Position numbers and translations under genes: made by a program. Source: Lineus longissimus (taxonomy: Eukaryota; Nemertea; Pilidiophora; Heteronemertea; Lineidae). From it: 64,000 nucleotides of DNA. This document shows positions 23,306 to 34,600 of the stretch, one piece after another. Under the pieces are notes generated by a model that did no database searches, had not been told where the DNA came from, and saw only the letters and a list, made by a program, of their open reading frames with translations. The stretch spans positions 5,706,501-5,770,500 of the forward strand of contig NC_088311.1 of NCBI RefSeq assembly GCF_910592395.1, read 5' to 3'. Each line of letters starts with the position of its first letter. The first letter of the stretch is position 1.

Positions 23306-25941
23306 TTACAATTCTGTCTTAACATTGCTTTGACCCCCATGGGAGTCTCCCATTTGGTTGATTCCACTCGTATTCTTCACGGTTCGTTGTATATTCGGTA
23401 AGATATCAGCCCAGAAACTGGCATATTTGTTTCGATAGAAAGCCTGGGTTTTGTAGTCGGCTTGCTTATCTACGATGTCAAATTCCATAAACTTCTCTTC
23501 TCCAAGATTGTACTCTGGCCACTGGTGTGGAACTTGAACCGGCTTGTTGGGGTTTCTGAAAAAAAAAAGTTTCCCAAATATCTTAGAAATTCATTGTACA
23601 CTCAAAAGAAACCAAAATCAGGATGGAAAGAGGCATTTACTTTGCGACTTGACTGATCCGTCAATGGAACTTACATACAATCTTTGGTAACATAACGGCT
23701 AACCTAATATTGCATGTATTTCGTTTCGTTCGCTTTCCCATCCAAGTTGCATGGCCAAATCAACCCCACATTACTGATTAAAATGTTCGTGGCAGGCCTA
23801 CGGTCATCTAAATGAAGAACCTGCAATCTGGCAACGTCAAAACGGCGGATGGTTGACTCTCAAGTCTATATCTATTTATAACATTAACCAGCCTTGTATA
23901 AAGACGCAATAGCATTCCGCGAAGATGACGTCACTGCAGCTGCTGCCCTCTATTTCCCCATCGCTGAATTACAGGCAATGTCGGACAAATATGCGGTTTC
24001 GTAATGGATTCAGGCTTTCTAACTGGGGCAGTTAGATTCAATCTGGCACATGTCCGAGTGTTGGAAATACTACATAATTGTTCTGAATATTTCTCTCTCT
24101 GACTCTGTGGTATCATTCATGCTAAAAACAATGCAGGGTCAAAGATAATTGACTTTGAAATAAGCTCAAATGCGTAGAAATAAGTGTCGATGTCCGCCTG
24201 TCACGTGACTAAAACGTCATCAATATCTTATGCAAATGACCTTGTGAGCTATAAATAGTAACTTCGCGGGATGCTATTGAGTCTCGCCAAATCACATATG
24301 GCCAATCGCTGTTCGGTATGGCCTGACAGAGACTTCGCAGTGCCTCTCACTTATTGCTCAGTTAACTCACCCTGTTTTTGCAAAGTTTGTCCAGTAGGTA
24401 ATCAGTCCATCAGAAAGTTCATTTTCTCCCTCGTCCATCCTTTCCTCATTCTCCATAGATTCCGTTCTGCCAAATAGAAAGCTGAGTTCGCTGCAATGGA
24501 TTGCACCATCAACACACGGTTCGACCTCCAACATATTAGCAACAGTCCCTACCTTGTTAGTGTGCATTGGGAGAAAGCTGTACAGGTATGTCGAGCCGGT
24601 AGTCGCAGCGTCATCAGATGCATGTCGCCTCACGAACTTACCGATGCCGTCGTAAAAAAAAGCATCTCCTATGTATTCCATAAATCCCTTTAGCGACATC
24701 AGGCCATCGGTGATACCATTTTCTGATGTGCCGTACAGCCACCATAGGGCTTTGGCTACGTCTTTTGTGACAGCTCCGTCCCCTACCCCCCAGCGCTCAA
24801 CCTCGTATTGGAATGCTTCCATGGGTACCCCATCATAGAGACTCTTGTTCGTCTTCTCCTTATAGACGGGCTCGGACAATCCGGTGACAAGGGGTGATCC
24901 TTCATACTTCACAGCTCCCAAGAGGAAGTCTAACGATTCGAAGAAACGTTGGTCTTCCATACGTTCCCCGGGTACTCTTGATTTGGGTGAAAAGGGAATA
25001 TGAGATCCATCAACACGGGGTCCAGTCGGGAAGGCTGAGTTGAGTTCACCATGTGGGTATGCATGGAAAGAAGCACTGAATTCCTGAGCGGGCAGTGCAC
25101 GTAGGCAGGAAACGACTTTGTTTGAATCTTCGTTTGAACAGCCGACCTTCTCTACAAAACCCTTCTGGTATTCATCTGCAGTTTTAGGGTCGGGGAATGA
25201 CCATGGAGATAAAGGCGTCCCACTTTCAGCAATGACACGCTGAAACAGTCCCTTGTTGCTGGGTGCAAGCATTTGCCAAGTCACTGATGCACCTCCCGCG
25301 GATTCGCCAAATATCGTCACCCTGTCCTTGTCGCCACCAAAAGCATTAATGTTCTTCTGCACCCATTTGAGAGCTAGCTGTTGATCAAGAAGCAGTTGAT
25401 TTCCAGCAATATCATCGTCGTCGTCATCAGTTGTAAACAAACCAAGTAGGGCCAGTCGATAGTTTATAGTCACAACAATAACGTCACCAGCGGCGGCCAT
25501 CTTGGATCCATCATATTGCAAGCTGGCGCCTACGGTGAAAGCACCACCATGGATCCAAACCATAACGGCTTTTTTTTCCTCGCCTCCGCTGGGGACGTAG
25601 ATATTCAAACTTAAACAGTCTTCACTCTCGTTCAGGTCTTTCTCTTCAGAACTGTACATTAATCCGGCGAGCCATATCTTGTCTTGTGGACAAGATTTGC
25701 CAAATCGGTCTGCATTGAACGGTTCGGTAAATGGTGCCTTTGGAACGGGAGGGCTGAAGCGTAGCTCTCCGACCGGGGCTTCCGCGTATGGTATTCCACG
25801 GAACTTGTAGAGTAACTTGTCCCGCCAGGTATCCTCAAAGCCTATTATGTCACCTACACTGGTTTTAACAGTAAGACAGTGCACGTCACTGAGTAAAGCT
25901 ATCGAAACCAACACTGAGATGAAACCCCGTCTAGACTCCAT
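23306..25941 (-). CDS. Carboxylesterase (type-B), signal peptide plus C-terminal KTEL
   Basis: Two exons (25941-24371 and 23555-23306) join through a split glycine codon into 606 residues. The join restores the family-typical AKTGNPNKPVQVP region. Carboxylesterases of the cholinesterase-like alpha/beta hydrolase family cleave carboxylic esters. Residues 1-22 form a signal peptide. HGG at 131-133 is the oxyanion loop. The catalytic triad is Ser214 in FGESAGG, Glu347 in KYEG and His482 in GAIHCSEL, so the enzyme should be active. C84-C109 is the conserved first disulfide pair. Six aspartates at 172-177 sit in a GAT/GAC run. The last four residues are KTEL, resembling KDEL/HIEL-type ER retrieval signals, so an ER-luminal enzyme is inferred. 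There is no membrane anchor or GPI signal, which argues against acetylcholinesterase. The start ATG directly precedes the signal peptide, with a TATA-like element about 65 bp upstream. Confidence 0.93.
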
Positions 25942-26003
25942 GTCTTGTGTTTATGAAATGACTAACCTAGATCTAACCGTGTCAAAGTCAAATGCAATAC
26001 CGC

Positions 26004-26016
26004 ATATATAATATAA
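26004..26016 (-). promoter_or_regulatory. TATA-like element upstream of the carboxylesterase
   Basis: Read on the minus strand this is TATATTATATATG, about 65 bases before the ATG at 25941. Position and orientation suit a core promoter with a short 5' UTR. The AT-rich background makes chance plausible. Confidence 0.35.
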
Positions 26017-29000
26017 ATCATTGTTTGTTGCCGATTTTGGTATAATACAGTCGTGATCTAATTCAGTTCATCAATGCAATTCACTGATGAAAAAGACTGC
26101 ATATATCAAATGTGACCCTGATCGAGCTTCAATAACAGAATGAGAATTAGGTTACCGGAGAAAAGTTAGAACTGATATTTGCTCAATTGGAAATCGGAAT
26201 TTGAATAACATAGATGTACATTGTAGGACCGTCTGCAAGGGCATGCATTACGTCTTCAACTTGATTTAGTGCTAATAGCAATCTGATGACATCTGTAGTA
26301 GTCTTGTCAAGTAGATGGAGTGACTATTGGCAAGGCGACCTTGGCTAAACGCTCTGTATTTCAATAGATGTCATAATGTGACTATGAGCAGAACCGTACC
26401 AGTCCCGGCGGTAACATAGTAAGACAACTCGTATCAACCAGAGGGTGGTCTCCCGTCATCATCTTTTGTATACCCAGAACTACGCTGACAGTTTGCATTT
26501 TTTTGTCATTTCAGGCTTTCTAGAAGAAAACTTCCACCAATGTGGCCACCACTACCACCAGAGTCTGCATGATCTTCCACTTGGACGAACTACTCAAACG
26601 GCGGTTCTGCCAGCGTGAATAAAGTACCATTATGCACCAGTATCTTACCTGAATCAAATGGCAATTAGACTCAGTTGAACAACACCAGCGGAGACGATAA
26701 TGAACATTACTACCATGTCACGACTAAACACATCACTGAGTGGAATATATCTAATTTGCTTGCATAATACTCCAAACATATTATATAAATGGACAAGTAG
26801 GGCGAGATTTAGTTGGCCAGGAGGATAATTCTCCTGCTTGCCACTATATGCCGCCACATGTAGCATCAAGCTTAAGCGTTGCGAGTTTGTTTTGGACATA
26901 GCAACCTGATTTCAGGTAAACCGAGAGTTACATGTACACTTGAACATTTCGTTCTAGTGTACCAGTTAGTGCAGTTCACCTATTTTTCAATGATCCTGTT
27001 TGGAGAAATCACCGTTCAGCTGGAAGTCATTTTCGTTCAAAAAACAGTTACGTGCCAAACCAACTATTATGGGGATGGTTTCGCGTTCAACATAACGTGA
27101 CCAACTATTAAGCTGTGCGGGAGTGGACTCCTGCGTATCGCCAAATCTAATATGCTTTTACATGTAGATAGACACAACTTTTTTACATGATAGTGCTAAT
27201 TTCGCTCTTGGTTATGCTCAAAGGCCTGGATCCCCTATAGCGCTTTCTGGCTTGGGTCGCCACTGCGGTAAAACTACTTTCGGCTCCAGTGGAAATTTGG
27301 AATGATACCAAGCGGATAATTCTTAGTTACCAAATAAATTGTGAGGCCGAAAGGGTACTTTCCTTGCCTCAGCGACCACAGCTTAAAAACGCTGGAATCA
27401 GGCTTTTAAGAATCCCGGGAGTCTCCTCCGGCGTGTTGTATGCGACAAGATAAATGCTCAATTTCTTTCTATACCACTTTACTACGTTGAGTGTTTTTCA
27501 CGATATGTTTTCTCATATGTTTGATTTATTATGTTATGTTTGTTGATGCTGTGTTGTTTTTTGGTTGTTACATGTAAATGCATAAATGCTGTCAAAATCA
27601 TCTTTAAAATATGCTAACTTGATTTGTGAAATTTACGCCGATATTTCCATTATTTTAAAAAGGAGCAACTTGGATTTCTGAGTAAATTGACATTTTGGAC
27701 TTTTTGCTATCCAAATATTGAAGTCCGAACAATACCAATCGCTGGCTGTTGGAACAGACTCAGTTAAGCTCTTTCCTGCAAGTAAAATGCTATACGACAT
27801 ATTCTAACGATTTCATAAATTGTTTGTAGGGCCTATATGTACAAAAAAAACAGTATACAAGCATACCGAGGGGTATCCAGGGCCTTCGGGTGGCAGCAAC
27901 CTTCCGTTTATTTCGCGAATTACGACCAATCATTTTCAGAGAAAAATAATGATTGGCGGATTTATAACTGTCTTGTAGATATGTTATAGGAGATGTTCCT
28001 TAATCTTGACGCTCTGTCAGCTCTAAAGTGATTCGCGACTTAAATGGTATTAGCGGGCCGGTCGCTGTCCCCCCCCCCTCATAGGCTTACTGCCCCCCTC
28101 ATCGTTTGTGTAAATAAATGTAAGATAGTGTAAAATATATGTTTATATATTACATGTAATTGTTGTGAGACAATAGTCAAGTCACTTAAATAGTCCAATC
28201 TTGATATTTCGCGTGTTCGGTAACAATACAGGTATGCGAGACATGTACCGTGTGTACGTTTCTATATCGTTTTGTGCACTACATTGTACATTATTGTACA
28301 TCAATAATTGTGATAAATAGCACATATGTATGTAAATAATGTCTTCAGATTGATTTATTCGGTGAGATGGCGAGTATTTCATAGAATTTTCTTAATCAAC
28401 ATTGCTACCATACTAAGTGGGCATGTAAAAAATTATATGAAGCTAAAAAACGATCACTACTCGTCCTGGGGAGGGAGGGGCATGTTAAAATGCAGTATTT
28501 CCCCAGCGATATTTTTTTTAGCACAAAAGTCTCTTGTTATAAATACTGTAAGCTTACATACAGGTGACGGCATGATTTAAGAATGTTCGATTGAATACGT
28601 ACACCACAGTATCTAAACTTGTGCGGCAATAAATGGTTTGGTTGTTTGGGCTTGACAAATGAGTGTTCAAAGAAATTTCTCTGAGTTCCCTCTCACATGG
28701 AGTTTTTTAGATGGGTGTGCTCATCACTCAAAGAAAGCGCGGCACGGCAAAGTTTGCTCTTCAGGAACGCATGTTTACAATGTACTTTGTGCGTTATCTT
28801 TAATTCATAGAATTTTCCTCGGCTATGACTGCAACAAGGTTATCTTCCTTCCAAGACGGTAGCTTAGTATCAACTCCGCCTTGTGAAATGTTAGACGTTA
28901 CAAGCTACGTTCATACTGAGGAATCTTGTTTTACACCTGCCCAATTTGCATGCTGACGAAGCAGCTCAGCTCACTGGGGGAGTAGTATGGGTCAGTCAGC

Positions 29001-29577
29001 TGATACCGCGCTACCTCTTCGGTGAGGTTTGTATCGTGAACATCGGATTTCGGACAGCCAGAAGTTGATAGATATAAAGAATTACTTTGATTACTTTGAT
29101 ATTATTGTTCTAGGGTGCTAATTTTATCATCAGCATAATATATGCAAAATAAATGTTTAGTCATATAGGACGGTTGTAATATAAACTCGATGCAATTAAA
29201 TGAACAAAAGACATCGTAATTTTTTAAAACTATGATTTAGAGAAGTGAAAAAGTAGATTTACGTAGAACTATATGGTGATGGAATACTGAACTTGGAGCG
29301 TGAACGAAAAATGATGTGTGAATATGGACGAAATGAATTTATTGCCAAAAATTGGGAGTGATAGTTAGCGGTACAATACAATACAATACATAACCTTCTG
29401 TGGATGAAATTGGCATGGGCTGGAAATCTCTTGTGTGGTGGTATACGTACTCACCACGACATTTGCTTATATTACATAATTATTGCATTAAGGTTTTTTT
29501 CCTCAGTGATATTATCAGCCTAAATAATGTTGGGTCCCTTGGATCGTGACTGGGGACTCCGACACTAACTCTGACAG

Positions 29578-29712
29578 TGCATGTGCAGTGCACGTACAGT
29601 GTACGATGCTTGCACATACATGAAGTGCAAGCACATGTTACATATTATATGTGTACACATGTGCATGTACTCTCGACACGTGTACAGTGCAAGTACATGT
29701 CCATGTACAATG
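29578..29712. repeat. Alternating purine-pyrimidine tract with hairpin
   Basis: The stretch is built largely from GTGCAC, GTACAT and ACATGT steps, which alternate purine and pyrimidine and are prone to Z-DNA. Within it, arms 29607-29615 and 29625-29633 form a perfect 9-bp stem around a 9-nt loop. Confidence 0.6.
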
Positions 29713-30230
29713 CTGCCATCTAGGATTCCTCGTCACGACCCGAACCATAACAATGACTTCGGAAATGAACCCGTATGTATTGAAGTATGTATATTACATA
29801 ATATGCTGTAAATTATATTCCAATTTTTTCCAAATTTAAAATGTAAATCAATATCCTCAGATTTCACCGACTAACTGTACATACATGGTTCATTCTACAT
29901 ACTTCCCGGTAGAGTAGCTTGGTCGGGGCAATAGTCTTGATGGAGATCTAAGCTTCTAAAGGCACGGTTAGTTCCTTTAAGTATTTGAAATCTAAATAGA
30001 TTTTGAGCTTTTACAATACAAAAGAATATTCAAAAGCTAGTTTGATTTTAGAGAAATGGGTGTTTCGCCTCAAAGAAGGAGCGGCTCAATTTCGGAAATT
30101 CTTTGACCAGGTTTGCATAATACGGGAAAACTAGGCGTACTCTCTGGCGCCTAACTTTAGACTATCTGAAAGCTCACAAAATGCCATTGTCAGTTCGAAA
30201 GCTTGTATGCCTACATGTATGTGTGATCAT

Positions 30231-30359
30231 CAATTAGTGAGGTTTCGCAACCACCCGTTTAGGCCCTACGACGACGTTTATCTATTGTGTGAGTTTACCT
30301 GAACAATAGATAAACGTCGTCGAAGGGCCGAACCGGGCGGTTGCGAAACCTCCCTATTG
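30231..30359. mobile_element. Long hairpin (foldback/MITE-like element)
   Basis: Arms 30239-30288 and 30303-30352 match as reverse complements at 46 of 50 positions around a 14-nt loop. Similarity continues outward a few bases with one gap, to about 30231 and 30359. The arms are GC-richer than the surroundings. A foldback or miniature inverted-repeat element is the natural reading. No transposase or clear target-site duplication is seen. Confidence 0.7.
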
Positions 30360-31324
30360 TCTTGGTTCCTCATGTTACTAGTTATAGCAGTCACAAATTG
30401 TACAAATTTTATACGTTTAAAGTACAATGTATTTCACTTTCTCTTGCGGATATGTGTCATTCGGTAGAGTTACGTCTACTAGCTGAGCGTGCATAGTTTG
30501 CTTGTGACGCGTGTGTATTTTTTTACGACTACGTATAACCATCACTGTCAAATGTACATACATGTACATCCACCACTATATAGTGTACATTTCTTCACTG
30601 AAGTACAGTTGAGTTCCCCAGTATTACATCCTAAGAGTGCTTGTTTCTTTTTTATTCCTAGCCGACTCAGGTCTTCGGTATTGTACTAGATAACACTTGT
30701 TTCAGATTAATCCAAATGTGCTGTGTTGTTTTCTTTTCCTGGGGAACAAATTGAAAATAAATCGAATCAAAATCATCGGGTTTGTTGTTGTTTTTTATTC
30801 GCGTGCAAAAACGTTATGATACCTTGTGCCATTGACATCATGATTACACGCTGGCTTTATTGACAGCGTAAGTGGTGGTCGTGACAGTAGTAACAACACT
30901 ATCGTCTGCGGTCTTCAAAACGACTTGTTGTTGTTAATATTCTTTGGTACAATTTCCTCAGTTCTTGCGTTTCTTCCTGAAAGATACAATCCTGAATTCA
31001 AATAAGGTAATGCATTGATTCGGCAGAAATGCGAGACGACCAAAAGCCATATATTTATGATATCTGACCACGATTTTGGTATATACACTATTTGTACAGT
31101 TCATGACCACCAATAGCATGGAGATCAGAAGCGCATAATAGAACCCGTTGTTGCCCGGACAATCTATCCGAGGACTTAACAAGCTTCTACGTCTAAAAGA
31201 AATTACTAACCATGCACTCGGAAGCTTTTTTCAGCTGCCCATAACGAAATCAGCTTTTTTTTAATTAGCATGTTTAACTATACCCTGATGAATACTAGAA
31301 ACATGTTAATGTACGAAACTAATA

Positions 31325-31352
31325 CACCATGATGATGATCATCATCATGGTG
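31325..31352. repeat. 28-bp perfect palindrome made of ATG/CAT triplets
   Basis: Two 14-nt halves are exact reverse complements with no loop, centred on GATGATCATC. It lies about 230 bp upstream of the start of the PAN/F-lectin receptor gene. It may be triplet slippage with inversion, or a dimeric factor site. Confidence 0.8.
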
Positions 31353-31582
31353 ATCATACAAAGTCAACAGGAGGGCCAATGTTAACAAAAGATTTTGTCA
31401 CCTGCACAAACTTATCACAGCAATACAGGTAATATCTAGCCGAAATATTCATGAGAACTTCATCTGATTAATAAGCTGTATATTCGTAAGAGATGACGAA
31501 AAAGGGACGCGGCTTCATGCAAGCCTTTCAGTTGACCCTCTGCTCAGCTTGGACAAAGAACTGACGAAGTAATTTTTCTACG

Positions 31583-31631
31583 ATGGCTGCGTTCCTTTTG
31601 CTTTGGATGGGAGTATTCGCCTCTTTTATTG
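31583..31631 (+). CDS. Signal-peptide exon of the PAN/F-lectin receptor
   Basis: ATG at 31583 opens MAAFLLLWMGVFASFI, a hydrophobic leader, and ends in phase 1 at TTG|GTAAGC. The next exon supplies the rest of a split Asp codon. No upstream in-frame start is evident. Cleavage is likely in or just after the AAAP segment of the next exon. Confidence 0.8.
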
Positions 31632-34600
31632 GTAAGCAATAAAGTCAATCCTTGAACAGACGAATTCTCCGTCCCTTTCATCTCTTCCTCGAATCACACT
31701 CATTAGGTGTAAAACATGTCGCTAAATTATTCTGGTCTCTTAATACTTGCCTGTTCTAAAGTATAGGCAGTGAAATTAAGGTTTGCACTAAATCTCATGG
31801 GTTTCTCAAAATTGCGTATATAAGCTTCTTTCTGTTATTGGTGAGGTTGGACACATTTCCTAAGTTTCTCTAACGTTACGACCAAGCTTCTCTATTGCTG
31901 AACGGATCGAACGTTGATAAAATCAAGTATCGGAACGAGTTAAGTCGCATCATGTATCTTGAAATTGGTCAGTGTTTTCCATATTTCAGATTTGCAGGTT
32001 TTGGCAGCTGCACCAGTCGAATGTGCGGAATACACGGAGAGAATCGGGCAGTGTGCAAAAGGGACCAAACTCGCTACCCAGGCGTTAACGAACTTGGATG
32101 CATGTAAGACCAACTGTGGCATGAACCCCGCCTGCCGGGGATTCAACTCCGTGCCAGGGCTTCTCTCGTTATCTTGTGATCTCATGAGCGAGCAGTGTGA
32201 GGACGGCGAACTGTTGGCATCAAGTAATTCAAAAGTCTACACAAAAAGTAAGTCAGCTTCATAATTCCGTACCAATAATCATATTTCGGACATTCTTATT
32301 TTCTTTTCATACGCTAGACAGATCGACCAACTTTTTGTTTTTCTTGTGATTCAAAATAATAAACAAGTTAGGGGCCACAATGGATTTGCCTGCGTTCACT
32401 TGAAACTACATTTGTATTTCCAGACCATCAAACTTTTCATTATTAAAATCGCGCGTATTTCCTCCGGTCTGTCAGATTGTTAACGTGTGTTTTTTCTCCT
32501 AATGTTTCAGCATGTCCACAAGGTAAGTTGCTTTTCGCTGGGCTAATATCTATGTAAATCTGCGGATTTAAGGTAAATCACGAAATCCACGAAAAATAAA
32601 GTATGGCCAAAGTTTGGTATAGTAACGTTGTTCAGTCGCCAACTTCTCCGTCATTTCTTTTCCTGGACCCTGAATACTCGGAACCCTACACAGTAGTGCG
32701 AATATGCCCGTCCAACAAGTGAGTGCGAAGTTGAATGAGAAATTTACGTAGCTAGTGTGGCAAACATAGTTCATCCTGTACCATAGTCTAATTCTTTAAG
32801 TGAATTTTGAGAAAAAAATGTTGAGTGTCTTGTTAATCTTGATCTGCTGATGCATGTGTGCAACATATTGTGGGACAGAATTCAGATTCAGTTCATGATG
32901 TCATTGCGCTAACTAACTTTGAGTTATTTGTGAACTCCTGTCTGAATCTTTTGCAGGTCCATTGTCAAACTACAATCTCAGGAAAGGAGATTGTGTCCGC
33001 AACGACATAAAAAAGTTGACAGTTGACGTCACTGCCCTGGGCTGCGCTCAGGAATGTGACAGTTTGCCCGAATGTAAAGCATTCCTCTACAAAATAGATC
33101 CTACCATTCATTGCTGGTTGAAGAACAATGAATGCCCAGTTCTTTCAGTTTTCCCAGCGTTGATGTATCAGCATTTTTATTTCTACACAAAGCTAGGTTA
33201 GTCACAATATCCTTTTCCCAGATACAACATTTGATAAATACACCCATACTTTCATTGGCCTTTTCCGAAAGTTACAAACCATCAAATCAAAGCTGACCCA
33301 TTTATGCTCACGATATATCTATGTTAGTAAAATACCACGTAACGCGGAAGGTCTTTCGGAGAAATAAGATCTTTACGCCGGGCAACGAAATAACATCATG
33401 TATATACGAGTATTCATCAAAATGGGGATCTGGTGAATGCAAAGACATGGGTTGGACTCATGTGATGAATGATTAATTTCTATAATGGTTTCTGTCGTCG
33501 AATTTTCAACTGGATTTTGGGAAAATCGTGACAGACAGTCTCATAATTTTACAATATTCTTGCCTTTTTAGCAGTCCCCCTTTTTACGACAACCACTCCG
33601 GCAACAAACCCGACAACTCCAGGTAGGTTGAAGATTGATATAACGGCTGGGCCAAAGAAATGTCTCGAACTTTGTTGTCTCAATAACTATCCAATTAAAT
33701 ATAAACTCTGCACCACAAATACATGTATACCTTGACTAAACCATCCTGTCTTGATATTTCTCCTAACAACTTTGGCAGCGGCGACAGTGCCTCCGGTTGA
33801 GCCGAACCCACCAACAGCAGCTCCGACAAGGCCAATAACAGGTAATGGATTACTGGCCGTCATCATATATTTTGAAAATTATAATAATAGTGTATCATTC
33901 TTATAAATCTGTTGAAGAAATTAACTAGAATTGATTTAACGCGTCTATTAAATAAGCTCTATTGGAAAATGAAGATTTCAGACATGAGTATACGCCGTTT
34001 ACCTTTTTGGTGCTCATTCAAAAATGCTTACTTCGCATCCGTATGGATTGCGTTGTTTTTTTCAGGTCCAAATTTGGCGCTTAAAAAACCTGCAGGCCAG
34101 TCTTCAGTCTACGCTGGTCATTCTGCAAGTCTTGCCGTCGATGGAGATAGAAACCCCGTCCACGATGATGGGTCTTGTAGCCACATGGGCAACACTGTAG
34201 ACCCCTGGTGGTATGTGGACCTGGGGACGGAGATATCGGTCGGGACAGTCGTAATCGCTAACCGACAGCAATCTTGTGAGTATAGTGCTGCTATCTTGGC
34301 GCAAATGACTATGCTCTGGTGCTTCCTTTAATTAAACTTTATTCTTCAAAACCTAAGCGGTACCAAGGGGCAATCTGCAGACCAAATAACAATCCGAATG
34401 GAAATTGTCCTTATTTTCTGCCTTGCTCAATAGTGGAAAATTAATACCAGTAAAACTGTTTCATGGCAATATGATGTTAATACTTGAAACATTTACTTCT
34501 AGTTGAACGACTGGCGAATTTCGATGTCAAGCTATCAAATACAGCTCCACCTGACGGCCTGTCAGGAGCCACAGTTTGCTTTCACCAAGATAAACCTGCC

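Larger units (their letters stand above)
25942..31582. other. Gene-poor interval, 5.6 kb
   Basis: No coding region with recognisable domains was found. The interval contains an alternating purine/pyrimidine tract at 29578-29712, a 50-nt-arm hairpin at 30231-30359 and a 28-bp perfect palindrome at 31325-31352. Short open frames here are AT-rich and unconvincing. Confidence 0.6.

Noticed and set aside
24249-24258. CTATAAATAG, a textbook TATA box on the plus strand followed by an ATG at 24271
   Set aside because: The downstream frame overlaps the antisense strand of the esterase exon and encodes no domain. The site lies inside the esterase intron, so it is likely chance.
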